From CAYLNK01 sp964384675 (lineage in GTDB: Bacteria > Acidobacteriota > Thermoanaerobaculia > UBA5066), in NCBI GenBank assembly GCA_964384675.1, contig CAYLNK010000340.1, forward strand, positions 1-7,181: 7,181 nt of DNA, read 5' to 3'. A program made the position numbers and the translations under genes. Every line of letters starts with the position of its first letter. The first letter of the stretch is position 1. Under the pieces are notes generated by a model, which searched no databases, had not been told where the DNA came from, and saw only the letters and a list, made by a program, of their open reading frames with translations. Of the stretch, positions 1-5,750 are shown one piece after another.

Positions 1-2
1 AC

Positions 3-581
3 GCCCCGGGCGTCGTCCTGATCGCGGGCACCGGCGCGGTGGCGTTCGGACGCCGCCGGGACGGCGAGGAGGCGCGCGCGGGCGGCTGGGGCCCGCTGAT
101 CGGTGACGAGGGCTCGGCCTACTTCATCGCCCGGCGCGGCCTCGCGGCCGTGGTGCGCAGCCTGGACGGGCGCGGCCCCGGCACGATCCTCCACGACATG
201 CTGTTCGCGTCCGAGGGCTCCAGCTCCACGGTGGGCCTCCTCCGGAAGCTGTACCGGCCCGGCGTCGGGCCGAGCGAGATCGCCGCCTACTTCCCGCTCG
301 TCCTCGAGGCGGCCCGGCGCGGAGACCGCGTCTCGCTGGCCATCTTCCGGGAGGCCGCCGCCGAGCTGGGCCTCGCGGTGCGGACCGTGGTCGAGCGGCT
401 CTCGCTGGGGCCCGAGCCGTTCCCGGTCGCCACCGTGGGCGGCGTCTTCAACGCCGGCCCGATCCTCCTCGACCCCCTCGGCGACGAGCTCCGCGCGATC
501 CCGGCCGCCACGCTGGGCTCTCCCGCGTTCCCGCCCGAGGTGGGCGCCGTGCGCCTGGCGCTCTCGCGGAGCCGCGCGTGA
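3..581 (+). CDS. BadF/BadG/BcrA-type amino-sugar kinase (GlcNAc/MurNAc kinase), 5'-truncated by window edge
   Basis: Partial gene: the frame is open from base 3 and the N-terminal half, including the first nucleotide-binding motif (DGGxTK in this family), lies outside the window. The visible 192 codons carry ASKHA-fold kinase signatures: AGTGAVAFG at bases 24-50 (the GTGS phosphate-binding motif), GGWGPLIGDEGS at 81-116, which is highly characteristic of N-acetylglucosamine kinases, and VATVGGVFNAG near 427-459. It ends with the usual P-x-GAVxLAL tail. The family phosphorylates GlcNAc, and in the MurK subgroup MurNAc as well, at the 6-position in the cytoplasm. Its stop overlaps the murQ GTG start by 4 bp (GTGA), so the two are translationally coupled. 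With murQ directly downstream, a MurK-like dual MurNAc/GlcNAc kinase is my preferred role; a strict GlcNAc kinase or glucosamine kinase is possible. The ATG/GTG codons near 39 are internal, because GTG motif residues precede them. Confidence 0.88.
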   Translation, partial: APGVVLIAGTGAVAFGRRRDGEEARAGGWGPLIGDEGSAYFIARRGLAAVVRSLDGRGPGTILHDMLFASEGSSSTVGLLRKLYRPGVGPSEIAAYFPLVLEAARRGDRVSLAIFREAAAELGLAVRTVVERLSLGPEPFPVATVGGVFNAGPILLDPLGDELRAIPAATLGSPAFPPEVGAVRLALSRSRA

Positions 582-1414
582 CGACCGCCGAGCTCCTCCT
601 CGCCCTGAACGACGCCGACCAGACCGTCCCTTCGAAGGTGCGGGAGGCGCTTCCCGCCCTCGAGCGGGCGACGATCGCGATCGCCGGGCGCCTCGACACG
701 GGCGGCCGCTGGTTCCAGCTCGGCGCGGGTACCAGCGGGCGTCTCGCCGTCCTGGACGCCTCCGAGCTGCCCCCGACGTTCGGTGTGCCGCCGGGCCTCG
801 TCACCGGCCTCGTCGCCGGCGGCGCCCGCGCCCTGCAGCACGCGGTCGAGGGGGCCGAGGACGACGCCGGCGCCGCCGCACGCGACCTGGCCGAGGCCGG
901 TCTCTCGTCGCGCGACGTGGTGCTGGGGATCGCCGCCAGCGGGCGCACCCCGTACGTCCTCGGCGCCATCGACTACGGCCGGCGCTTCGGCGCGCTCACG
1001 GTGGGATTCGCCTGCACCCCGGAGACGCCGCTCCTCTCCGCCGCCGAGCTCGCGATCCTGGTCGACACCGGGCCGGAGGTGCTGGCCGGCTCCACGCGTC
1101 TCATGGCCGGGACCGCGCAGAAGCTCGTCCTCAACATGCTCTCCACCGCGGTGATGGCGCGGCGCGGCCTCGTCGTGCGCGGCGAGATGGTGGCGATGCG
1201 TCCGACGAACGAGAAGCTCCGGCGGCGCGCGGTGAGGATCGTCTCCGACCTCCTCGACGTCGCGATGAACCGCGCCGAGGAGCTGCTCCGCACGGCCGGC
1301 TGGGAGCTGCCCATCGCCCTCCTCGCCGGCCGCTACGACGAGTCGCCCGAGGCCGCACGCGCCCGCCTCACGGCGGCCGGCGGGTCGGTGGCGCGGGCGC
1401 TCGGCGAGCCGTGA
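578..1414 (+). CDS. murQ: N-acetylmuramic acid 6-phosphate etherase
   Basis: Cytoplasmic SIS-domain lyase that cleaves the D-lactyl ether of MurNAc-6-phosphate, giving GlcNAc-6-phosphate and D-lactate. The 278-residue protein shows the family signatures: LGAGTSGRLAVLDASELPPTFG (about residues 48-69), HAVEGAED (88-95), GIAASGRTPYV (117-127), GPEVLAGSTRLMAGTAQK (165-182) and NEKLRRRAVRIV (211-222). E63 and E94 match the spacing of the two active-site glutamates of E. coli MurQ (Glu83 and Glu114, from memory). The start is GTG 578, preceded by GGAG at 568-571 with 6 nt spacing and overlapping the kinase stop. Relative to E. coli MurQ the protein is about 20 residues shorter at the N-terminus; the usual T-E-x-R-N segment is absent and is not found upstream in this frame. 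It overlaps nagA by 4 bp downstream. Family assignment is firm; the effect of the short N-terminus is unknown. Confidence 0.95.
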   Translation: MTTAELLLALNDADQTVPSKVREALPALERATIAIAGRLDTGGRWFQLGAGTSGRLAVLDASELPPTFGVPPGLVTGLVAGGARALQHAVEGAEDDAGAAARDLAEAGLSSRDVVLGIAASGRTPYVLGAIDYGRRFGALTVGFACTPETPLLSAAELAILVDTGPEVLAGSTRLMAGTAQKLVLNMLSTAVMARRGLVVRGEMVAMRPTNEKLRRRAVRIVSDLLDVAMNRAEELLRTAGWELPIALLAGRYDESPEAARARLTAAGGSVARALGEP

Positions 1415-2310
1415 TCGATCTCCACCTTCACGGCGCGTTCGGGGTCGACGTCGTGACGGCCGACGCGACCGGGCTCGACCGGCTCGCGCTGGGCCTCGCG
1501 GCCCGGGGCGTCTCTGGGTTCCTCCCGACGCTCGTGCCCCTGCCGCTGCCCGAGCTGGCCGCCGTCGTCTCCCGGCTCTCCGCCTGGATCCGCACGCGGC
1601 TGCCCGGCGACGGGCGGGGCGCCCTCCCGCTCGGGATCCACCTCGAGGGACCGTTCGTCTCGACCGCGCGCTGCGGGGCGCTCCACCGCGACTGCTTCCT
1701 GGACGGCAGCGACCCGCGCCGCGTCGACGCGTTCTTCGAGGTGCTCGGCAGCCTGCCGGGACGCCCGATGACGACGCTCGCGCCGGAGATCCCCGGCGGC
1801 CTCGACGTGGTCCGGGCGTTCGTGAAGCGGGGCTTCGTCGTCTCGATCGGGCACACCGACGCGGGTACGGCGGTCCTCGACGAAGCGCTCCGCGCCGGCG
1901 CCCGCCACATGACCCACTTCGGCAACGCCATGCGCCCCTTCCACCACCGGGAGGCCGGGCCGATCGGCTGGGGGCTGGTGCGGGCCGGCGTCTCCGTCGA
2001 CGTGATCGCCGATCTCCACCACCTCTCCACCGAGATGCTCGAGCTGGTCTATCGCGCCAAGGACCCGTCCCGCGTGGCGCTGATCAGCGACGCCGCCCCG
2101 GCCGCCGGCCTGCCCGACGGCGCGTACACGATCTGGGGCGAGACCCTGACGCTGCACGGCGGGGCGATCCGCAACGCGTCGGGCGCGCTCGCCGGCAGCG
2201 CCTCCCTCCTCGACCGGTGCGTCGCGAACCTGGTGTCGATCGGCATCGAGCGGGAGCTCGCCGAGGCGTCCGCCTCCGAGGTGCCGCGCTGGATCCTGGA
2301 GGGCCCGTAG
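1411..2310 (+). CDS. nagA: N-acetylglucosamine-6-phosphate deacetylase, TIM-barrel-only form
   Basis: Amidohydrolase-superfamily enzyme (CE9) expected to remove acetate from GlcNAc-6-phosphate, the MurQ product, giving glucosamine-6-phosphate in the cytoplasm. At 299 residues it is about 80 shorter than usual (~380). Visible catalytic elements in order are H5-L-H7 (HxH metal motif), E79 in GIHLEGPF, H148 in SIGHTDA, H169 in MTHFGNAM, HHREAGPIG (178-186), H204 in ADLHHL, D227 in ISDAAPAAG (catalytic Asp) and LAGSASLLD (260-268). Conventional NagA proteins have a beta-sandwich domain built from ~50 N-terminal residues plus a C-terminal segment. Here the protein begins directly at the HxH strand and ends at EVPRWILEGP, so both halves of that domain are missing. 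GTG 1411 overlaps the murQ stop (GTGA); there is no clear Shine-Dalgarno, so translational coupling is likely. An in-frame open stretch continues upstream, but it is a shadow of murQ. Another CE9/amidohydrolase specificity cannot be excluded. Confidence 0.88.
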   Translation: MIDLHLHGAFGVDVVTADATGLDRLALGLAARGVSGFLPTLVPLPLPELAAVVSRLSAWIRTRLPGDGRGALPLGIHLEGPFVSTARCGALHRDCFLDGSDPRRVDAFFEVLGSLPGRPMTTLAPEIPGGLDVVRAFVKRGFVVSIGHTDAGTAVLDEALRAGARHMTHFGNAMRPFHHREAGPIGWGLVRAGVSVDVIADLHHLSTEMLELVYRAKDPSRVALISDAAPAAGLPDGAYTIWGETLTLHGGAIRNASGALAGSASLLDRCVANLVSIGIERELAEASASEVPRWILEGP

Positions 2311-2389
2311 CGGGAATATAGGAACCTGGCGAGTCACGAACTTCCTTCGATCCGCCGGGAAGGGGACGGGCTCCGCGCTCCCGCTGCGC

Positions 2390-2402
2390 GCGGGCGACCC
2401 GC
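2390..2402 (+). terminator. Weak hairpin, possible operon terminator
   Basis: A perfect 5-bp GC stem (gcggg/cccgc) with a 3-nt loop, followed by only three T residues, lies about 80 bp after the nagA stop. It is in the right place to end the kinase-murQ-nagA transcript, but the short stem and missing U-tract make it a weak candidate. Confidence 0.2.
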
Positions 2403-2664
2403 TTTCGCGTGCGGCGCTTCGGACGCGGGGGGCTCGCCGTAACTTGCTCCTCGGGGCCAGGATTGTCGTGGCGATCGCGTCGTCAGGCCGGCCCCGGGAG
2501 CTTCGAACAACGGCGAGCCTCGTCCCCGCGTCCTCGCGGCGCGCGCGAGCGGGGCCCCGCCCGTGCTCGACGTTCGCTGCGGGCCCGCCCCCGTCCCGGC
2601 TCCAGGTCCGGGTGCTCGGTTCCGAAACCGACCCTGCCCGCCTGAATGCCTCGGGCGGACACCG

Positions 2665-2694
2665 TTGGCGGCGAGCCCAAACGTGCCATCATGG
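2665..2694 (+). promoter_or_regulatory. Possible antitoxin promoter/operator
   Basis: TTGGCG at 2665-2670 and CATCAT at 2687-2692 are separated by 16 bp, each matching 4 of 6 bases of the sigma70-type consensus. The -10 candidate overlaps a perfect 9-bp palindrome, CCATCATGG (2686-2694), just upstream of the ATG at 2699. Autorepressing antitoxins often bind such sites. Transcription from it would be nearly leaderless. Speculative. Confidence 0.22.
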
Positions 2695-2698
2695 TCTC

Positions 2699-2962
2699 AT
2701 GCGTCAAGCTGGGGTTCGCAAGGCCCGGCGGAGTCTGAGGTCTCTCCGCGAGGAGATCGTCCGGGGCCAGATGTTGATCCTCGCCAGTCGAGGGCGCTCG
2801 GTCGCACAACTCATTCCGTCGACTTGCAGCCCATTCCGCCCGTTCCCCAGCCGATCCTCGTTCCGGCAGCAGCTCGGCAAGCAGGACCTTCATCTCACCG
2901 ACGCCGTTCTCGACGGGCGCGATGACCGCTCGACGGCCCCGGACACTCCCCCAGCGGGCTGA
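2699..2962 (+). CDS. Phd/YefM-type (VapB-like) antitoxin, orphan, possibly decaying
   Basis: A small 87-residue frame. Its first 40 residues fit the Phd/YefM antitoxin fold pattern: a V-G-V-R-x-A-R-like start (AGVRKARRSL, 4-13), hydrophobic spacing through LREEIVRGQMLIL (16-28), and RGRSVAQLIP (31-40), matching the rGkpVAxLvP ending of the DNA-binding domain. The C-terminal part ends in LTDAVLDGRDDR (66-77), resembling the toxin-binding tail of such antitoxins, then runs on 10 residues to the stop. Such proteins neutralise a PIN (VapC) or RelE toxin and repress their own promoter. No toxin follows: the next gene is convergent, 17 bp away. Codon use is less GC-biased than in neighbouring genes, with TTG, AGT, CGA and ACA codons, suggesting foreign origin or decay. 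The start is ATG 2699; there is no clear Shine-Dalgarno. The homology is recognised by eye only. Confidence 0.6.
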   Translation: MRQAGVRKARRSLRSLREEIVRGQMLILASRGRSVAQLIPSTCSPFRPFPSRSSFRQQLGKQDLHLTDAVLDGRDDRSTAPDTPPAG

Positions 2963-2979
2963 TCGACCCCGTTCGGGGC

Positions 2980-4008
2980 TCACACCTTCCAGTACCAGCC
3001 CTTCCTCTCGAACCCCTTCATCACGACGTACCAGAACGCGAGCGTGGCCACCGCCCAGGCGCTCGAGCGGAGCATCGGCGAGCCGATCCAGGAGAAGCCG
3101 CCGCCGTAGATCACCTTCTGGACCGAGTCGTCGCCCAGCTTCACGAAGCCCAGGACCCGGGCCAGCATCCCCGAGAGAACGAAGACCAGGAGCGGGTTCT
3201 TCCCGAACGTCAGGAAGAGCCCGAGGCCCCGGCGGATCCCCCGCACGTCGACGGCCCAGAGCGACGCGGCGAGCGCGAGGCAGGCGAAGCCCGACGTCAG
3301 CGCCACGTACGACCCGGTCCAGAGGTTCTTGTTGATCGGGAGGAACCGGCCCCAGAGCAGGCCGCCCGAGACTCCGGCGACCCCGGCCCACGCGAGCGCG
3401 GAAATCTTCCTCCCGAGCGGGCGCGAAGCCTGGAGCGCGAGCCCGGCGAGCGTGCCGGTCAGCATTGTGGCGAGGGCCGTGAGCGTCGAGACGATCCCCT
3501 CCGGGTCCCAGTCCTTCTTCCAGAGGTGCCCCTTCAGCACCGCGAGGTCGACGGCCCGCTGCACGTTCCCTTCGCGGGTCAGGTCGTACCCGGTGCCGAG
3601 GAGGAGATACGTGTGGAGCGCGAGGAGGCCCGCGATCGCCAGGATCAGCGGCCCCGCGCGCCTCGAGACGAGGAGCACCAGCCACGTCCCGAGGATGAAG
3701 ACCACACCGATCCGCGGAAGGACGCCCGGGATGCGGATCCGGCCCAGCTTCTCGAGCGTGTACGGGAAGGCCGCCATCGCCCAGCCGACGAGGACGATGG
3801 CCATGCCTCGGGTGAACGCGTGGCGGGCCAGGCCGCTCCGCGTCGCCCCCGCCGCCATCCGCCTGTCGAGCGACAGCACGCCCGCCACGCCGACGATGAA
3901 GAGGAAGAACGGGAAGATCAGGTCGGTCGGCGTCCAGCCGTGCCACTCGGCGTGGTCGAACGGCGGGAAGACGTGGCCCCAGTCGCCGGGGTTGTTGACG
4001 AAGATCAT
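2980..4008 (-). CDS. DUF5009/NagX/HGSNAT-like polytopic membrane protein (putative amino-sugar transporter or acyltransferase)
   Basis: Inner-membrane protein with about nine hydrophobic segments in the 342 residues from ATG 4008, plus one upstream. Family signatures are NNPGDWG (5-11), HAEWHGWTPTDLIFPFFLF (19-37), IPGVLPRIGV (93-102), DPEGIVSTLTALATMLTG (168-185), PINKNLWTGSYVALTSG (224-240), FGKNPLLVFV (268-277) and a basic GWYWKV end. Relatives include human heparan-alpha-glucosaminide N-acetyltransferase, Xanthomonas NagX and, as I recall, the Tannerella MurNAc transporter MurT, which sits beside murK and murQ. Near kinase-murQ-nagA, a role in amino-sugar uptake is plausible; transmembrane acetylation is the alternative. 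The conserved start of the family (R-L-x-A-L-D-V-x-R-G) is encoded in this frame just upstream, at roughly 4018-4050, but no standard start codon serves it. The real gene therefore probably begins near GTG 4081 with a frameshift between. Family firm, function open. Confidence 0.85.
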   Translation of the reverse strand: MIFVNNPGDWGHVFPPFDHAEWHGWTPTDLIFPFFLFIVGVAGVLSLDRRMAAGATRSGLARHAFTRGMAIVLVGWAMAAFPYTLEKLGRIRIPGVLPRIGVVFILGTWLVLLVSRRAGPLILAIAGLLALHTYLLLGTGYDLTREGNVQRAVDLAVLKGHLWKKDWDPEGIVSTLTALATMLTGTLAGLALQASRPLGRKISALAWAGVAGVSGGLLWGRFLPINKNLWTGSYVALTSGFACLALAASLWAVDVRGIRRGLGLFLTFGKNPLLVFVLSGMLARVLGFVKLGDDSVQKVIYGGGFSWIGSPMLRSSAWAVATLAFWYVVMKGFERKGWYWKV

Positions 4009-4081
4009 CCCGGCGACGGTGGCCCCGCGGAAGACGTCGAGGGCCGCGAGACGGGCGGGGGCGGCGGGCTTCTCGATCCAC
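4009..4081 (-). other. Missing N-terminus of the membrane protein: out-of-frame GTG and G5 homopolymer
   Basis: Read on the minus strand in the frame of the downstream gene, this stretch encodes RLAALDVFRGATVAG directly before the ATG at 4008, exactly the conserved first helix of the family. The frame is open only back to a TAA at 4087-4089 and has no ATG, GTG, TTG or CTG between. A GTG at 4079-4081 lies in another frame. Removing one base of the G5 run at 4057-4061 (C5 on the coding strand) would join them into MDREARRPARLAALDVFRG. Either a one-base assembly error, a real frameshift, or an unusual start (for example ATC at 4075-4077) is implied. Confidence 0.65.
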
Positions 4082-4109
4082 CGATCTTACGGTCCGCTAC
4101 GATCGGGGC
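4082..4109. promoter_or_regulatory. Divergent promoter gap; TACGAT -10 box for a leaderless lipoprotein mRNA
   Basis: Only 28 bp separate GTG 4081 (minus) from GTG 4110 (plus). TACGAT at 4098-4103 matches 5 of 6 bases of a -10 box and would start transcription about 7 nt downstream, at the GTG itself, giving a leaderless message; otherwise a GGGG at 4105-4108 is the only purine run. No good -35 box is seen. For the opposite strand, TAAGAT (4084-4089) is a weaker -10 candidate. Confidence 0.35.
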
Positions 4110-5744
4110 GTGCGTCGCCCCCCTTCCCTCACGGACCTTCCGACTCTCCTTCCGCTGCTCCTCCTCGCCGCCTGCACCTCGGTCCCACGCGAGCTGGTCG
4201 TCTCGCCCCCTTCCGATCCGCTGGCCCGGCGCGTCGCGTCGCTGGCGGAGAAGACGAGGAGCCGCCTCGGGATCGCCGCGCTCCACGTCGAGAGCGGACG
4301 GCGGCTCGCCTGGAACGCGGACGAGGTGTTCGAGGCGGCCAGCGTCTACAAGCTCGGGCTCCTCGCCGAGGCCGCCGCCCGCGTCAAGGAGCACCGCCTC
4401 GAGCTGACCGACCGCTGGCGGCTCACCGAGAACGCGAAGGCGGCGCCCTCGAGCTTCCTCCTGGAGTTCGACTCGGGTCTCGAGCCGACGCAGCGCGACC
4501 TCCTCTACCTGATGATCGGGCGCTCCGACAACACCGCGACGAACCACTTCTTCGACCTGTTCGGGAAGGACGCGGTCAACGCGCGGATGGCGGCGCTCGG
4601 CTTCCCGAAATACCGGATGGTGGGCCGCATCCCGGACCGCGACCCCGTGGAGACGCAGGACCAGCGCTGGAAGGGCCTCGCGCTCGGCGACATGACGCCG
4701 GGCGAGACCGCCGAGTACTACCGCCGCGTCGTCACCGGGACGCTGCTCGGGGGCGCGAGCGACCGGCTGATCTGGAACGTCCTCTCGTCGCAGCACCAGC
4801 TCGACCGGATCCCGCGCCTGCTCCTCGACCTGCCCGGCGCGACGTGGGCCGGGAAGACGGGGACCAAGCGGGCGGTCCGCGTCGACTCCGGGGTCCTCAC
4901 GACGAAGAAGGGCCACTTCGTCCTCGTGGTCTTCGCCGACCGGATCCCCGAGACGCCCGGCGCCACCGTCTTCGTGAACCGCACCATGGGCGAGATCGCG
5001 CGGGTGATCGTGGAGACGTGGTCGCGCGACCTGCCCGATCTGCCGGCTCCCCCGCCCCCCGTCAAGGAGGCCCCCGCGCTCGCCTTCGCGCTGCCGCGCG
5101 TCGAGGTGTCGCCGCTCGAGGCCGCCGCCGCCGGCCCGTACGAGGCCCGCGTCTTTCGCCCCGCCGACGAGCTGTTCTGGAAGCTGTGGAAGAAGGCCGG
5201 CGGGGACGTGCGCGACGACTGCCTGATGCCGATGCCGAACTCGTGGTGGGAGGGGGAGGACGGCTTCAAGATCGAGCCGCTCTCGGCCATCGTCCTCCAC
5301 CACACCGGGAGCGCCACCGACGAGAGCGCCATCTCGTACTTCCTCGACCCCGCGAGCCTCGTCTCGTCGCACTTCCTCGTCGGGCTGGACGGGCGGCTCT
5401 ACCAGTTCGTCTCGCTCGAGCACCGCGCCTGGCACGCGGGCTCCTCGCTCCTCCACGGCCGGCGCGTCCTGAACCGCACGTCGGTCGGCGTCGAGATCAC
5501 GGGAGACGGCAACCTCGGACCGTTCACCCGCCCGCAGATCGAGTCCGTGGTGCGGCTCGTCGGCGTCCTCACCGCGATGTACGACGTCAAGGCGCCCTGG
5601 ATCGCGGGGCACCAGCACATCGCGCCGTGGCGGAAGCCCGACCCGGGCGAGCTCTTCCCGTGGAACGAGATCGTGAGGCGCGCGCTGGAGCTGGCCGAGA
5701 CGCTGAAGGCCGAGGTCCCGCCCGGCTTCGCCGGCCCGTCCTGA
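4110..5744 (+). CDS. Lipoprotein: beta-lactamase-fold serine hydrolase fused to Amidase_2 (AmiD-like) peptidoglycan amidase
   Basis: A 544-residue two-domain cell-envelope enzyme. Residues 1-22 form a lipoprotein signal (R2-R3, hydrophobic 11-21, lipobox LAAC with C22). The +2 residue is Thr, not Asp, so outer-membrane anchoring is expected. Domain 1 (about 40-305) is a class A beta-lactamase/PBP-like fold: S78-x-x-K81, S139-D140-N141 and K249-T250-G251. The class A omega-loop motif ExxLN is not found; the likely equivalent reads DPVET (178-182). A proline-rich linker (308-325) follows. Domain 2 (about 385-530) is Amidase_2: LHHTG with H397, AWHAGSS (440-446), VGVEITGDG with E462, GHQHIAPWRKPDPG with H501, K509 and D511, matching the zinc ligands and catalytic Glu/Lys of AmiD. 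It should cut the MurNAc-L-Ala amide bond outside the cytoplasm. Domain 1 may be a carboxypeptidase, a beta-lactamase or a penicillin sensor. It converges on the epimerase gene, 6 bp away. Confidence 0.88.
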   Translation: MRRPPSLTDLPTLLPLLLLAACTSVPRELVVSPPSDPLARRVASLAEKTRSRLGIAALHVESGRRLAWNADEVFEAASVYKLGLLAEAAARVKEHRLELTDRWRLTENAKAAPSSFLLEFDSGLEPTQRDLLYLMIGRSDNTATNHFFDLFGKDAVNARMAALGFPKYRMVGRIPDRDPVETQDQRWKGLALGDMTPGETAEYYRRVVTGTLLGGASDRLIWNVLSSQHQLDRIPRLLLDLPGATWAGKTGTKRAVRVDSGVLTTKKGHFVLVVFADRIPETPGATVFVNRTMGEIARVIVETWSRDLPDLPAPPPPVKEAPALAFALPRVEVSPLEAAAAGPYEARVFRPADELFWKLWKKAGGDVRDDCLMPMPNSWWEGEDGFKIEPLSAIVLHHTGSATDESAISYFLDPASLVSSHFLVGLDGRLYQFVSLEHRAWHAGSSLLHGRRVLNRTSVGVEITGDGNLGPFTRPQIESVVRLVGVLTAMYDVKAPWIAGHQHIAPWRKPDPGELFPWNEIVRRALELAETLKAEVPPGFAGPS

Positions 5745-5750
5745 TCCGGG

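Larger units (their letters stand above)
2311..2698. other. Intergenic stretch with no supported gene
   Basis: These 388 bases follow the nagA stop and precede the antitoxin-like gene. Open frames here have arginine/proline/serine-rich translations without recognisable motifs. I found no tRNA, rRNA fragment or repeat array on either strand. Short GC-rich hairpins are present (2390-2402, 2533-2549, and a 6-bp stem tcggtt/aaccga at 2616-2631), but base composition alone can explain them. The A/T-containing patch just after the stop (2314-2322) could be promoter material but has no convincing -35 partner. Confidence 0.5.

Noticed and set aside
103..1410. In-frame open sequence upstream of nagA that could be read as an N-terminal extension
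   Set aside because: It overlaps the kinase and murQ in another frame and reads as low-complexity Arg/Pro/Ala; it does not encode a NagA beta-sandwich domain.
2341..2363. Possible terminator hairpin cttcc/ggaag soon after nagA
   Set aside because: Five-bp stem with a 12-nt loop and no following T-run; not convincing.
2530..2632. Hairpins at 2533-2549 and 2616-2631, considered as structured RNA or tRNA parts
   Set aside because: Stems are short, no cloverleaf, T-loop with paired arms or U-tract could be assembled, and such stems arise easily at this GC content.
2963..2979. ccccgttcgggg hairpin between the antitoxin and the membrane-protein stop as a bidirectional terminator
   Set aside because: Four-bp stem and no T-tract on either strand.
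2922..3335. ATG overlapping the end of the antitoxin as the start of a toxin gene
   Set aside because: Translation is Arg/Ser/Pro-rich with no PIN or RelE features and lies antisense to the membrane-protein gene.
2483..4081. Long minus-strand open frame of 532 codons covering the membrane-protein gene
   Set aside because: Translation is Arg/Pro/Gly-rich without motifs; the neighbouring frame carries all conserved DUF5009 signatures. Only its GTG at 4081 is of interest, as the likely displaced start.
4005..5618. Long minus-strand open frame antisense to the lipoprotein
   Set aside because: Charged low-complexity translation typical of antisense shadows in GC-rich DNA.
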